From an uncultured Porphyromonadaceae bacterium (GTDB lineage: Bacteria; Bacteroidota; Bacteroidia; Bacteroidales; Muribaculaceae), in assembly GCA_900548705.1 (NCBI GenBank), contig URLF01000010.1:1-41138 (forward strand): 41,138 nt of DNA, in the 5' to 3' direction. A program made the translations under genes and the position numbers. The first letter of the stretch is position 1; every line of letters begins with the position of its first letter. A model generated the notes under the pieces. It ran no database searches, was not told the DNA's origin, and saw only the letters and a program-made list of their open reading frames with translations. This document shows, in pieces, positions 6,358 through 14,732 of the stretch.

Positions 6358-9123
6358 TCAGTCTACACGGATTTTTTCCCCACCATAAATGTAGATTCCG
6401 GCAGGGAGCTGGTCGATTTCATCCCGGGTGGCATTTTTACGAATCAGGATTCCTTGCAAGTTATAAACATCGCCTGTTTTGACAGCTATCTCTTCGTTTG
6501 TCCCTTCTATTGATGAACTTGGGCTGACGATTTTCAAAACTGCTACCGGTTCTGTGCTGTAAAGAGTGAATGCTTGGATTTCACAAATCGAGTCTTCATT
6601 ATCCCTCTCGTTGGCGTATTCGGCGAAACCAATCTTTTCCTGGTCGGAATCTTGCGATTGATGGAAGGTGACAACTCCATCGTCATCAACGGATGCAATC
6701 TCAGGGTTGGATGACTGCCAATAAACATAGGGGAGATCGGCATCGGCTGGTTTCAATGTGTATGTAATCTTGAAGGAGGAACCTGGATTCGCCTTGACGG
6801 TCTCAACATCGAGGACAACCTCCTTTATTTCATTAAGCCGATGCACCTTTTCTGCCGGGAATTGTTTCCACGGGAAAGTGTTCATATAAGCGTCATAAGC
6901 TTCCGAGCGGATATACAGTTCGGCGTTCCCGTCATATTCCTGGCTATTCTCGATTGTCGGTGGTGTCAGAGCCGTGGAATAAATCTTTTTGGCACTGTTG
7001 ACAATGTCGCAGCTCTTTTTGGCACTTGGACCAATGAGGAATTCATCGAAATAATCTCCGGTAAATGCTCCCTCGAAATCCTCAAGCTTTACATTTGAGA
7101 CAAAAGACTTCAAATTCGGACAATAAGCAAAAGCTGTTGCAGCAAATTCTGATGGGTTCACATTAGAAGTTGAACCGATGGTCTGGACATTGATGCCAAG
7201 TTTTACAGATTCAAGGCCATAACAATTGTTGAAGCCGGTTACGGTTTTCATACTGCCGGGGAGGGTAATTGATTTAAGCTTGTCACAGAAAGAGAAACTC
7301 CTGCTTATCTGGGATACCCCTTCCAGAATTTCAACCGTTTCAAGATTGTCACAACTGTTAAAAGCTACCTCAATTGCCGTGCAACTGCCGGGGATTGTCA
7401 CTGTGTTGAGTGATGTCGATGAAAATCCCCGCAAGCTTTCAAGCCCGTCAGACAAGCTCAATGTAGCCAGATTCTGACAATCGTCGAATCCGCTCAACGA
7501 TTTCACACTGGCAGGGATTTTAATTGCCTTCAAATTATTGCAGCCCGAGAATCCCCCGATCTCCTCTACTTCATCCGGAAAAACAACCGATTCAAGACTA
7601 GAGCAATTGTCAAAGCCTTCAATTCTTTTCAGACGTGACGGAAAGACAAAATTCACAAGGCTGCGGCAATCATTGAATCCGAGAATTGTCTGTAAATTAT
7701 CGCCTCCTTCCAGAGATATAAGAGACGTGCAGCCATTGAAACCGGATAATATTTCCAATGCCGGTGAATTAGGGATTCTGACCGTTTTCAAGGCGGTACA
7801 ATCATCAAACCCGCTGATTTCACCGGGAAAATAGATGCCGCCACTTGAAATTGCCAAATCGTCATCGAGAGTTACTGACTCCAGGGTATAAGACCCGATA
7901 ATTCCGTTATATCCCAAACCTGTTTTCAAACGTTCGCCATCATAAGTGAACGGGAGCGTCTGCGCTTTATAAGGACCATAAATCTGATAAAGAGTGTAAC
8001 CCGGGGAACTGCTATATAATATCTTACCTGAATAGGCCTTTACATTATACGGCAGGTTATCAATTTGGGTCAATTTGGTGCAATTGCTTAGATTGCCGGC
8101 GTAGTTCGTTATGTAAAAGTGATCGGAGAATGTATTAAAATCGGAGGGAATTTTATACGTCTCCATGTCGGCCCGGGCAGTCACCAGATAATAATGGTGA
8201 TCCGAACCATACTCATCTTCATCATGTCGTTGCTCATACAAGCAGTTGTCTCTTGACAGGAAATTCGGGTTGGCGTCTGAAACGGTTATTTGTGTGAGAT
8301 TTATACATTGTATGAAAGGATTGCTGCTACATTCCCGCAACTTATCGCCGATATAAACACTCCTTAGGTCATGACAACCCAAAAAAGAATCGGAGCTTAA
8401 GGTCTCCACGCTTGAGAGATTGACGGACGTAAGGCCACTCCATGCAAATGCGTCATAATTTATAGAGGTGACATTGCCCAGATTGATGGACTTGAGATTA
8501 CGGCAACCTTCAAAGGCGCTCTCTCCGATTGCCTGTACTCTTGACGGTAATGTTATGTCAGACAATTCCGAGCAGCCTTTGAAAAAATAGTTGCCGACTA
8601 CATTTGTGTTTGAAGTGAAAAATACTGTTTTCAACTTTGAACAGTCTTGAAACACGCCATCAAAGTAATTATCCACCCAGTCAAGGTTAGAAAGGTAGAC
8701 ATTGAATTCAATGCCGGTTATTTCAGAAAGGTTTGAACAGCCCTTGAAGGCGTACGCTGCTGGATAAATTACTGTTGGTGTTGTGCCGCTGACCGATTCA
8801 AGATTCTTACATCCTTCAAATGCGGAAGGATGAAGGACTATTGACGTGGGCTGTAGCTTTACGGATTTGAGATTCAGGCATTTGTAAAAAGCCATCCTGC
8901 CAATGGCGGTTACTCGATATGATTTCCCGTTGTGGCTTACCGTTGAAGGAATGACAATTTCACCGGTGACTTCCGCCCGTGAGCCGGCCGGCGCGGTCAA
9001 TGTGCATGAGCCGTTGTCTTGTAAGGAGTATCTGAAACCTTCATAGACACACTCTCCCAAACCTACTGCCGAGACCGAGAGCCATACGAAAAGCATAGCA
9101 AAAAACAGAACAGATTTCTTCAT
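6358..9123 (-). CDS. BspA-like leucine-rich repeat surface protein
   Basis: This is a secreted protein of about 921 residues. The start used is the ATG at 9123, which gives a classical signal peptide (MKKSVLFFAMLFVWLSVSAV); an upstream in-frame ATG adds only six residues. Most of the protein is BspA/TpLRR-type leucine-rich repeats (LRR_5 family) of about 23 residues, with patterns such as FxGCxxLxxVxIPxSV. The N-terminal repeats are regular, while the middle ones have a GF core (GFDNCSSLESVVFPDEVEEI). Near residues 765-835 is a bacterial Ig-like (Big_2-like) segment. The last ~35 residues (YNLQGILIRKN, then LPAGIYIYGG) resemble the C-terminal sorting-type tails of Bacteroidota secreted proteins. 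Such LRR proteins often bind host matrix or other bacteria, but no ligand can be read here. Sampled lines of the gene are about 42% GC against 60% in the neighbouring receptor gene, and both flanks carry the same repeat. Confidence 0.85.
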   Translation of the reverse strand: MKKSVLFFAMLFVWLSVSAVGLGECVYEGFRYSLQDNGSCTLTAPAGSRAEVTGEIVIPSTVSHNGKSYRVTAIGRMAFYKCLNLKSVKLQPTSIVLHPSAFEGCKNLESVSGTTPTVIYPAAYAFKGCSNLSEITGIEFNVYLSNLDWVDNYFDGVFQDCSKLKTVFFTSNTNVVGNYFFKGCSELSDITLPSRVQAIGESAFEGCRNLKSINLGNVTSINYDAFAWSGLTSVNLSSVETLSSDSFLGCHDLRSVYIGDKLRECSSNPFIQCINLTQITVSDANPNFLSRDNCLYEQRHDEDEYGSDHHYYLVTARADMETYKIPSDFNTFSDHFYITNYAGNLSNCTKLTQIDNLPYNVKAYSGKILYSSSPGYTLYQIYGPYKAQTLPFTYDGERLKTGLGYNGIIGSYTLESVTLDDDLAISSGGIYFPGEISGFDDCTALKTVRIPNSPALEILSGFNGCTSLISLEGGDNLQTILGFNDCRSLVNFVFPSRLKRIEGFDNCSSLESVVFPDEVEEIGGFSGCNNLKAIKIPASVKSLSGFDDCQNLATLSLSDGLESLRGFSSTSLNTVTIPGSCTAIEVAFNSCDNLETVEILEGVSQISRSFSFCDKLKSITLPGSMKTVTGFNNCYGLESVKLGINVQTIGSTSNVNPSEFAATAFAYCPNLKSFVSNVKLEDFEGAFTGDYFDEFLIGPSAKKSCDIVNSAKKIYSTALTPPTIENSQEYDGNAELYIRSEAYDAYMNTFPWKQFPAEKVHRLNEIKEVVLDVETVKANPGSSFKITYTLKPADADLPYVYWQSSNPEIASVDDDGVVTFHQSQDSDQEKIGFAEYANERDNEDSICEIQAFTLYSTEPVAVLKIVSPSSSIEGTNEEIAVKTGDVYNLQGILIRKNATRDEIDQLPAGIYIYGGEKIRVD

Positions 9124-9673
9124 GTTCTTTATGGATTGCAAGTGCCCCCGCTCCCCAAGGCAGCACGATTAAAAAATAAAGCGTGAGAGCCATACCCGTC
9201 ATCTGTCTCACACTCGGAGGCTCTGGAATTGCCCATTGGAGTAAAACAGACAACGCAGAGACCTCACGCAGAATATGCATAGGCTTCAAGGGCTCATTGC
9301 ACATGAACCCGAAACCGGAGGATACATACCCACATGAGCGTCTACCGTTGTCCAGTCCTGACTCCAATTGAAATTTTCCAGATTTCCGAGTGTCAGAAAG
9401 AACGTCGCGTAAACGCTTTTCGAAATGTACTCACTATGGCAACATACCACAGCGGCAATAAATAACGTCCGCAGAATGACCGACAGTATTCTGCAAACCC
9501 CTTATTGCGTTGCAAATATAATTCAAATTTTCAAATTCGCCAAATCTTGGAAATGTGGCAAAACAAATCAAAATGCGGCATTCTTCGGAATCATCGTGTC
9601 TCTCCATTTCCCGAGTAATCAGTGGAATCCGATGACCGGAATAAATCCAATATGCTTAATTTATTAAAAACAA
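9124..9673. other. Intergenic region upstream of the LRR gene, no gene seen
   Basis: The region is AT-rich towards 9500-9600. It contains a well-formed minus-strand promoter at 9513-9544. The short open frames here lack family resemblance, a plausible ribosome-binding context or sensible composition. If the promoter serves the LRR gene, the leader would be about 380 nt. Confidence 0.5.
9513..9544 (-). promoter_or_regulatory. Bacteroidota promoter, TTTG-N20-TATATTTG
   Basis: On the minus strand TTTG (9544-9541) is followed after 20 bases by TATATTTG (9520-9513), matching the -33/-7 consensus and spacing. The only downstream gene is the LRR gene, whose start is about 390 bases away. Confidence 0.5.
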
Positions 9674-10040
9674 GGTCTCGCAGATTACACAGATTACGCA
9701 GATTGCCATCCGGCAGGCAACTGAGGAATCAACTTCAATCAGAGGCATCAAACTTCAACCAGAGGAATCAGCATTAATCTGTGGAATCCGATGAGCGTAG
9801 CGAATCCAATCTGTGAAATCTGTGTAATCCGTGAAATCTGTGAGAGCTTCGGGGAGCGGAGCGACCCCCAATCCGCGGGAATAACGTCCGGATGGCCTCT
9901 GCGTAATCCGCGTAATCTGCGAGACTTTTACTTCATAATATCTGCGAGAAATCTGCGTATCTGCGGAATCTGCGTGAGACCTTTTAGCGGCGACAATGGT
10001 TGGGTTGACGCGGACGCGCCACGGCGCGTCCCTACAAAGG
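9674..10040. repeat. Composite CAGATT-type repeat (copy 2)
   Basis: This is a near copy of 5906-6250. It has the same inner left arm (GGTCTCGCAGATTACACA), the same middle including AATCCGATGAGCGTAGCG and GGGAATAACGTCCGGATGG, the same right arms, and the same GC palindrome with CCCTACAAAGG at the end. Copy 2 has a small extra duplication of the ATCAGAGGCATCA-type segment and lacks the outer left arm present in copy 1. Both copies are in the same orientation, so they form direct repeats flanking the LRR gene. Confidence 0.85.
10012..10031. repeat. 20-bp near-perfect GC palindrome (copy 2)
   Basis: GGACGCGCCACGGCGCGTCC matches the palindrome at 6225-6244 apart from one central base, which breaks perfect symmetry. 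Confidence 0.8.
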
Positions 10041-10170
10041 GGGGACGGAGGTGTATTGATGGACACCGAGGGGGATGTTTGGGAAAATCGAGGTGGGTTG
10101 ATGGGAGATGTGGAGGGGATTTTTGATGAAATTGGGGGGTATATTTTTGATTATGTGACGCTTATGCGAC

Positions 10171-10204
10171 GCGCCGCGCGACGGGGGGGCCGGTCGCGCG
10201 GCGC
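10171..10204 (-). terminator. GC-rich hairpin after the 10226 gene
   Basis: GCGCCGCGCGAC (10171-10182) pairs with GTCGCGCGGCGC (10193-10204), a perfect 12-bp stem 22 bases past the stop codon of the receptor-like gene. It has the same core as the hairpin at 6282-6321, so it may be a dispersed terminator-like repeat. Confidence 0.55.
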
Positions 10205-10225
10205 GGTGGTAGGGGAGGAGGGGAA

Positions 10226-13060
10226 TCAGCGGGGGCCACCTGGACCTCGGCCTGGACCGCCGGGGCCTCCTCCGGGAGGTCCCCAGCGACGTTCGTTGCG
10301 GGAGGCAGGTTCGTTGCCTTTGCCGAAAGTGTTGAAGCGGTAGGTGAAGGTCACCATGAAGTAACGGGTCAGGGAGTTGTACTCCGAGTCGTCGATGTAG
10401 TTGGCGGTGACAGACCTCCGGATGTTCTGCTTCTGCTGGAGGAGGTCGTAGACTTTCAGCATGATGGTGGCCGCGCCCCCGCGCAGGAACTGGTAGGAGA
10501 TGGAGGCGTTCCACATCCATTCGTTCTGGTTGTAGCCTTCGGCGTAACCCTTGGAGGCGTTGTAGTTGAGATCGGTGGCGAGGATGATGCCTACGGGGGT
10601 GTAGTAGGTGCCGTTGAATCCCGCGCCATAGTTGTGGATTGTCGGGGTGTTGACCGCCGGGAGGGAGTTGTTGGTAAGGCTCAGGCGGTAGAAGGGGCGC
10701 AACTCCAGTTCGAGGTTGGAGGGGCGGAAGGCCAGCGAGGGGGACTCGGCGAACATCAGCGCCTGGGAGCGGTTGCGGTCGCCGTTGTTGTAACCCATCC
10801 GCTGGTTGAACATCATGAAGACATTGTTGTTGAAGCTCCAGGTCTTCTTCGCACCGAAGGGGAGGGAGTACATGTTCATGACGCGGAAGTTCCAGACACC
10901 CCCGACATTCTCGTAGGTCGTGATACGTCCACCGCTCATCGCGTCGTAGTCGGTGCGCGAGATGATGGAGTTCTGCTCAATCGAAGCATCGGCCATAGAC
11001 ATGATGGAGCTTTGGTTGGAGGGGTTGTATTTCTGGAAACGCAGGCGGATGTTGTGGCTGAATGTGGGTTTCAACGCCGGGTTACCGATGACCACGTTGA
11101 GGGGGTTGGAGTAGTCGGCCACAGGCTGCAGCTGGGTCATCGAGGGTTGCGACGAACGGCCCATGTAGAAGAGGTTGAGGCTGCTCTGCTGGTCGAACTT
11201 GTAGCGGAAGCGGGCAAACGGGGCGAAATTCCACACCCAACGCTCCGGTATGCTTTTGGCCCCGTTGATGAGGTTGGTCGACTTGGACATCGAGGGGACA
11301 AGCGAGAGACCCGCGTCGAGGTTGTACATCTTCGTCACCTTCTTGTAGCCGATACGGATATCCTGGGTCATGAAATTGTTTCGGAAGCTGTTGGACAGGG
11401 AATCGACATACTCCCACGGGCCGAGGACGGCATCATATGGATTCTCGACAGGATTGTAAGGATCTACCGGGAGCTGCCGGTTGACAATCTTGTCGGCATT
11501 GTTCCACCGGTACTGAATACGGTAGCTGAATGTCAGGAAGTTTCCTTTCTTCACATCTCCCAGCGGTTCGGTCCAGCTCACACGCGCCGATACATTGTTG
11601 GCCCAGGTATGGTTGTCGGCATACTGGTTGTAGATGTCGATTGAGTCGCTGCCCATCTGGTTGAGCAGACGGTAGAAGCGGTTGTATGACAGCGAACGGT
11701 CATCCTCGGTGACATCCGAGAAGCGGTAGTTGGCCATAACCGAGAATGAACGTCCGCGGCGGCTGGCGAAGTTGTGGTTGTAAATCAGACGTCCTCCGAA
11801 CTCCCAGCTGCGGCCTGAGGCATTCGCCGCGTTGAAGGAGCGGTTGACTCGGGGCAACCCCGGCTCTCCGGCGAAGAGGGTGTCGACCGAGAGTGAGCGG
11901 CTGTCGTTCTGGTTGAACGAGAAATTGGGCCGGAAGTCGAAAGTGTTGAATGAGTCGGGCTTCCACTCCACACGGAAATCAGCACGGATGTTGTGACCCT
12001 TGTCTGTCGCGTCGGAGGAGGAGTTCTCATATGACACTGAATCCGGGAAGAGATACTGGCGGTTCTTGCGTGAGATTGTGTTGCGGTCGGTGTGGGAATA
12101 CATCACGTCACCCCCGACGCGGAGCAGTTCCCCGTTGCCGACATTGAAGTTCACGCCGAAGCTCTGGGAATTGTTGATGCCCTGGTCACCACCGAAACGG
12201 CGGAAACGGTTTCCGTTGCCGTCAGTGAAACCCAGGTCGTTGGTGTTGTTGGCCGAACCGATGAAAGTAATCTGGTTGTCGTTCCAGAAACGGTTGACGT
12301 TGAATGTGGCCTGGTAGCGGTCATCCGTGCCGTATCCGGCCTCCACAGTCCCGAACCATCCGTTTTTCATCCCCTTCTTCACAGTCAGGTTGATTACCGT
12401 CTCATCCTCCCCGTCATCCACGCCGGTCAGACGGGCCAGGTCGCTCTTGCGGTCAACCACCTGGAGTTTGTCGACCATATTGACCGGAAGGTTCTTCGAC
12501 GCCACCTTGGGGTCATCGGCGAAGAACTCCTTGCCGTCGATGAGAATCTTGGTGACCTCCTTGCCGTTGGCGGTGATTTTACCCTCGGAGTCGACCTCCA
12601 CGCCGGGCAGACGCTTGAGCAAGTCTTCGACCACGGCGTTGGGCTGTGTTTTGTAGCTGTCGGCGTTGAACTCCACCGTGTCGGTCATCACCTTGATGGG
12701 GGTCTTGACACCAATCGCGCTGACCTCCCCGAGCATGATCGAGGAGCCACCCAGGCGCAAGGTGTCGGCCTTCACCGACGCATTGGTGACGGTCACGTTT
12801 CGGTAACCCTTCTCGTAACCGATATAATTGGCCTCGATGATATATTTACCCTTCTTGACACCGCTCAGGGAGAAACGGCCGTCAAGGTCGGCCACCCCCC
12901 CGGCAATGAATGCCGAGTCGCGTGCCGACAGCAGGCGCACCGTAGCGTCCGACAGCGGTTCACCCGTCTCGTCTGTGATAACCCCGGAGACTGAGTAGGC
13001 CCAGGCGGCAACAGCCGCCAGCAGTCCGGGCAAAACCATAAAACCTCTTTTCACTCTCAT
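10226..13060 (-). CDS. TonB-dependent-receptor-like outer membrane beta-barrel protein
   Basis: This is an outer membrane protein of 944 residues. A signal peptide (about 1-22, MRVKRGFMVLPGLLAAVAAW) precedes a carboxypeptidase-like regulatory domain (about 24-105, VSGVITDETGEPLSDATV). A plug-like domain follows (about 120-240; DTVEFNADSYKTQPNAVVED, VTKILIDGKEFFADDP), and then a long beta-barrel of the OMP_b-brl_3 type ending in RYFMVTFTYRFNTF. About 35 further residues rich in Gly, Pro and Arg (GPPGGGPGGPGRGPGGPR) extend past the last strand. No SusD-like partner adjoins. The ligand cannot be inferred; relatives include receptors for peptides, metals or sugars. The gene appears to be transcribed alone from a promoter at 13154-13161, with a GC hairpin just after its stop. 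Confidence 0.85.
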   Translation of the reverse strand: MRVKRGFMVLPGLLAAVAAWAYSVSGVITDETGEPLSDATVRLLSARDSAFIAGGVADLDGRFSLSGVKKGKYIIEANYIGYEKGYRNVTVTNASVKADTLRLGGSSIMLGEVSAIGVKTPIKVMTDTVEFNADSYKTQPNAVVEDLLKRLPGVEVDSEGKITANGKEVTKILIDGKEFFADDPKVASKNLPVNMVDKLQVVDRKSDLARLTGVDDGEDETVINLTVKKGMKNGWFGTVEAGYGTDDRYQATFNVNRFWNDNQITFIGSANNTNDLGFTDGNGNRFRRFGGDQGINNSQSFGVNFNVGNGELLRVGGDVMYSHTDRNTISRKNRQYLFPDSVSYENSSSDATDKGHNIRADFRVEWKPDSFNTFDFRPNFSFNQNDSRSLSVDTLFAGEPGLPRVNRSFNAANASGRSWEFGGRLIYNHNFASRRGRSFSVMANYRFSDVTEDDRSLSYNRFYRLLNQMGSDSIDIYNQYADNHTWANNVSARVSWTEPLGDVKKGNFLTFSYRIQYRWNNADKIVNRQLPVDPYNPVENPYDAVLGPWEYVDSLSNSFRNNFMTQDIRIGYKKVTKMYNLDAGLSLVPSMSKSTNLINGAKSIPERWVWNFAPFARFRYKFDQQSSLNLFYMGRSSQPSMTQLQPVADYSNPLNVVIGNPALKPTFSHNIRLRFQKYNPSNQSSIMSMADASIEQNSIISRTDYDAMSGGRITTYENVGGVWNFRVMNMYSLPFGAKKTWSFNNNVFMMFNQRMGYNNGDRNRSQALMFAESPSLAFRPSNLELELRPFYRLSLTNNSLPAVNTPTIHNYGAGFNGTYYTPVGIILATDLNYNASKGYAEGYNQNEWMWNASISYQFLRGGAATIMLKVYDLLQQKQNIRRSVTANYIDDSEYNSLTRYFMVTFTYRFNTFGKGNEPASRNERRWGPPGGGPGGPGRGPGGPR

Positions 13061-13273
13061 ATCTTTGCGTTAACCTGTATGGAAGTCGATATCTTTGTTA
13101 AGAAGCGGGGACACATCTCCCTGTTCCGGAAAAATCCCACGGAAATATTGACACAAAGTTACGCAATAAGTTTAACACCCTCTTCACCCCATTTGACCAA
13201 CCACCCTATTTCATAGAAAAACCGCCCGCACTGTTATTCTCACAACACTTTTTAACACCCTGTGGAAACACCG
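13061..13273. other. Intergenic upstream region, promoter only
   Basis: No gene is seen between the receptor start and the terminator at 13274-13329. The region is AT-richer and holds the promoter element at 13154-13161. Confidence 0.6.
13154..13161 (-). promoter_or_regulatory. -7 element for the 10226-13060 gene
   Basis: The minus strand reads TAACTTTG, an exact TAnnTTTG match about 94 bases before the start codon. No TTTG is found 19-21 bases upstream. Confidence 0.5.
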
Positions 13274-13329
13274 ACGGCCCGCGCCAAAGAGTGGGATAAT
13301 AGGGCATCCTGCTCTTTGGTGCGGGCCGT
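13274..13329 (-). terminator. Strong hairpin after the porin gene
   Basis: ACGGCCCGCGCCAAAGAG (13274-13291) pairs with CTCTTTGGTGCGGGCCGT (13312-13329), an 18-bp stem with one G:T pair and a 20-base loop. It lies 45 bases past the porin stop codon. Confidence 0.65.
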
Positions 13330-13373
13330 ATGGCTTTTATGGCGATAAAGCGCTTATTACATAAAGCGGCGTG

Positions 13374-14546
13374 TCAGAAGATAATCTGGAGACGGGCCTC
13401 GATGGTGTTGACGTGGCGTGAGGGGAGAAGGCCCTCGACTAGACGGTTGCGGACGTTGGTGTAGGAGTAACGCAGACGGGCAATCATGTACTTGTTGATG
13501 TAGTAGTTGAATGTGCAGCTTGCGTCATTCGTGATACCTCCGAATATCCCGGCGCGGGAGTCGGAGGCGTTGGTGTAGTTGTAGCCAAGCACCAGCTCCA
13601 GGGATTTGGCCGGAGGAGTGGCCATGCCGCAGTCGGCGTGGGAGTATCCGTAGATGCCGCCGAAGAGGAGGGTGCGGAACAGACCGTAGGCACCCTGGGC
13701 GCGGTAGTTGTGGAGACCATCCTTGCGGGCGACGTTCATATAGTAATACTGGGCCTCAAGGGCGAAGTTGTTGTGGATGAACAATACTTCGGGGGTCATC
13801 TTGAACAGGCCGCGGGCATGGTCGATCTGGGCGTTCAGGAGGTTGACCTTGGAGACACGGCTGGGGAAGTTGGAGGTGTAGTTGAAGGCCGTGTGGTTGT
13901 CCTCGGTCGGGGTGGAATAGTTGAACGAACAGCCAATCTGGAATGCCTTCCCTTCGGAGTGGAACGGACGCCATACAAGGCGGGTCTGCGCTCCCCATCC
14001 CTGCTTGTCCATCTCCGTGGCGTTCTCTTTCATCGCGTTGGCTTCGGCAAACGCGGTGACGGCGGCGAAATACTGCCCCTTGTCGAAGACATATGACAGG
14101 GCGAGCAGACGCGGGTTGGCGTAGAAGAACTCGTTGGAGGTCGGTTCCTCATATGAGGGCTTCATCGATGAGGAGGTCTCGGAGTTGAGGCCGAACTGCG
14201 GCACGAAATAACCGCCACGGATGAGGTTGTGCTCGTTGAAGTCATACTCGATGTAGACATCCTTGAGGCTCACCTTGCCATATCCGAACCCGACGTCGAT
14301 TTTGGCTTTCCAGTTGCCGTACCCGGCTTTCACTCCCAGGCGGAGGTCGGGGATGGCCACTCCGTCGACAAATTTCTTGTCGCCCGACTCGGCGTTGTAG
14401 TCGTCATTGCCACCCATGTATACCGCGCCGTCCATTAGGATGCGACCTGTGGGCTTGATGGTGAATTTAGGCTCGGATGATTCCTGGGCCGATAGCGACA
14501 TGGCGAGCAGGGAGGCTATGGCGATTGCTGAGATATAGGATTTCAT
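13374..14546 (-). CDS. OprP/OprO-like outer membrane porin
   Basis: This 390-residue protein has a signal peptide (MKSYISAIAIASLLAMSLSA) and alternating beta-strand sequence throughout. It ends in NTIEARLQIIF, with the C-terminal Phe typical of outer membrane barrels. Sequence features such as KPTGRILMDGAVYMGG, VAIPDLRLGVKAGYGNWKAKIDVGF and LIRGGYFVPQFGLNSETSSS are those of the phosphate-selective porin O/P family (Porin_O_P). Bacteroidota members are often labelled this way without proof that they carry phosphate. The next gene upstream encodes a secreted acid phosphatase on the same strand, which supports a phosphate-acquisition role by context. The 186-base gap between them holds a large AT-rich inverted repeat, and no standard promoter was recognised for this gene. 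Confidence 0.85.
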   Translation of the reverse strand: MKSYISAIAIASLLAMSLSAQESSEPKFTIKPTGRILMDGAVYMGGNDDYNAESGDKKFVDGVAIPDLRLGVKAGYGNWKAKIDVGFGYGKVSLKDVYIEYDFNEHNLIRGGYFVPQFGLNSETSSSMKPSYEEPTSNEFFYANPRLLALSYVFDKGQYFAAVTAFAEANAMKENATEMDKQGWGAQTRLVWRPFHSEGKAFQIGCSFNYSTPTEDNHTAFNYTSNFPSRVSKVNLLNAQIDHARGLFKMTPEVLFIHNNFALEAQYYYMNVARKDGLHNYRAQGAYGLFRTLLFGGIYGYSHADCGMATPPAKSLELVLGYNYTNASDSRAGIFGGITNDASCTFNYYINKYMIARLRYSYTNVRNRLVEGLLPSRHVNTIEARLQIIF

Positions 14547-14580
14547 AGCAGACAGTAAATAAAAGAAACGTTTTTAAGGT

Positions 14581-14715
14581 AAGTAACTGTTCGAAATTAT
14601 TTTATATTAACTGGTCGCTTTATTTCAATGTTTCTTCGGTAAAATTTTTGAATCTTTTCCTCTCTTCTAAAAATTTTACTCGAATAAACATTAAAATAAT
14701 TTCGACCAGTTACTT
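14581..14715. repeat. AT-rich long inverted repeat between porin and phosphatase genes
   Basis: The left arm (14581-14652) and right arm (14665-14715) are reverse complements over about 50 bases with few mismatches, except that the left arm has a 23-base insertion. The insertion carries a second, diverged copy of the arm's own start (TAACTGGTCG at 14608 against TAACTGTTCG at 14584). The motif TAACTGkTCG thus appears twice directly and once inverted (14703-14712). It could be a terminator or attenuator hairpin, a cluster of operators, or a small insertion. Confidence 0.75.
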
Positions 14716-14732
14716 AAGAAAACTGACCGGAA

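Noticed and set aside
9425..9667. Possible 80-residue plus-strand gene
   Set aside because: It has no recognisable features, lies in an AT-rich intergenic region, runs into the repeat boundary, and faces a minus-strand promoter.
10634..11644. Plus-strand open frames of 336 and 300 codons (10634-11644, 12092-12994) opposite the receptor-like gene
   Set aside because: They are antisense shadows of a clear TonB-receptor-like gene, with His/Arg/Val-rich composition and no domains.
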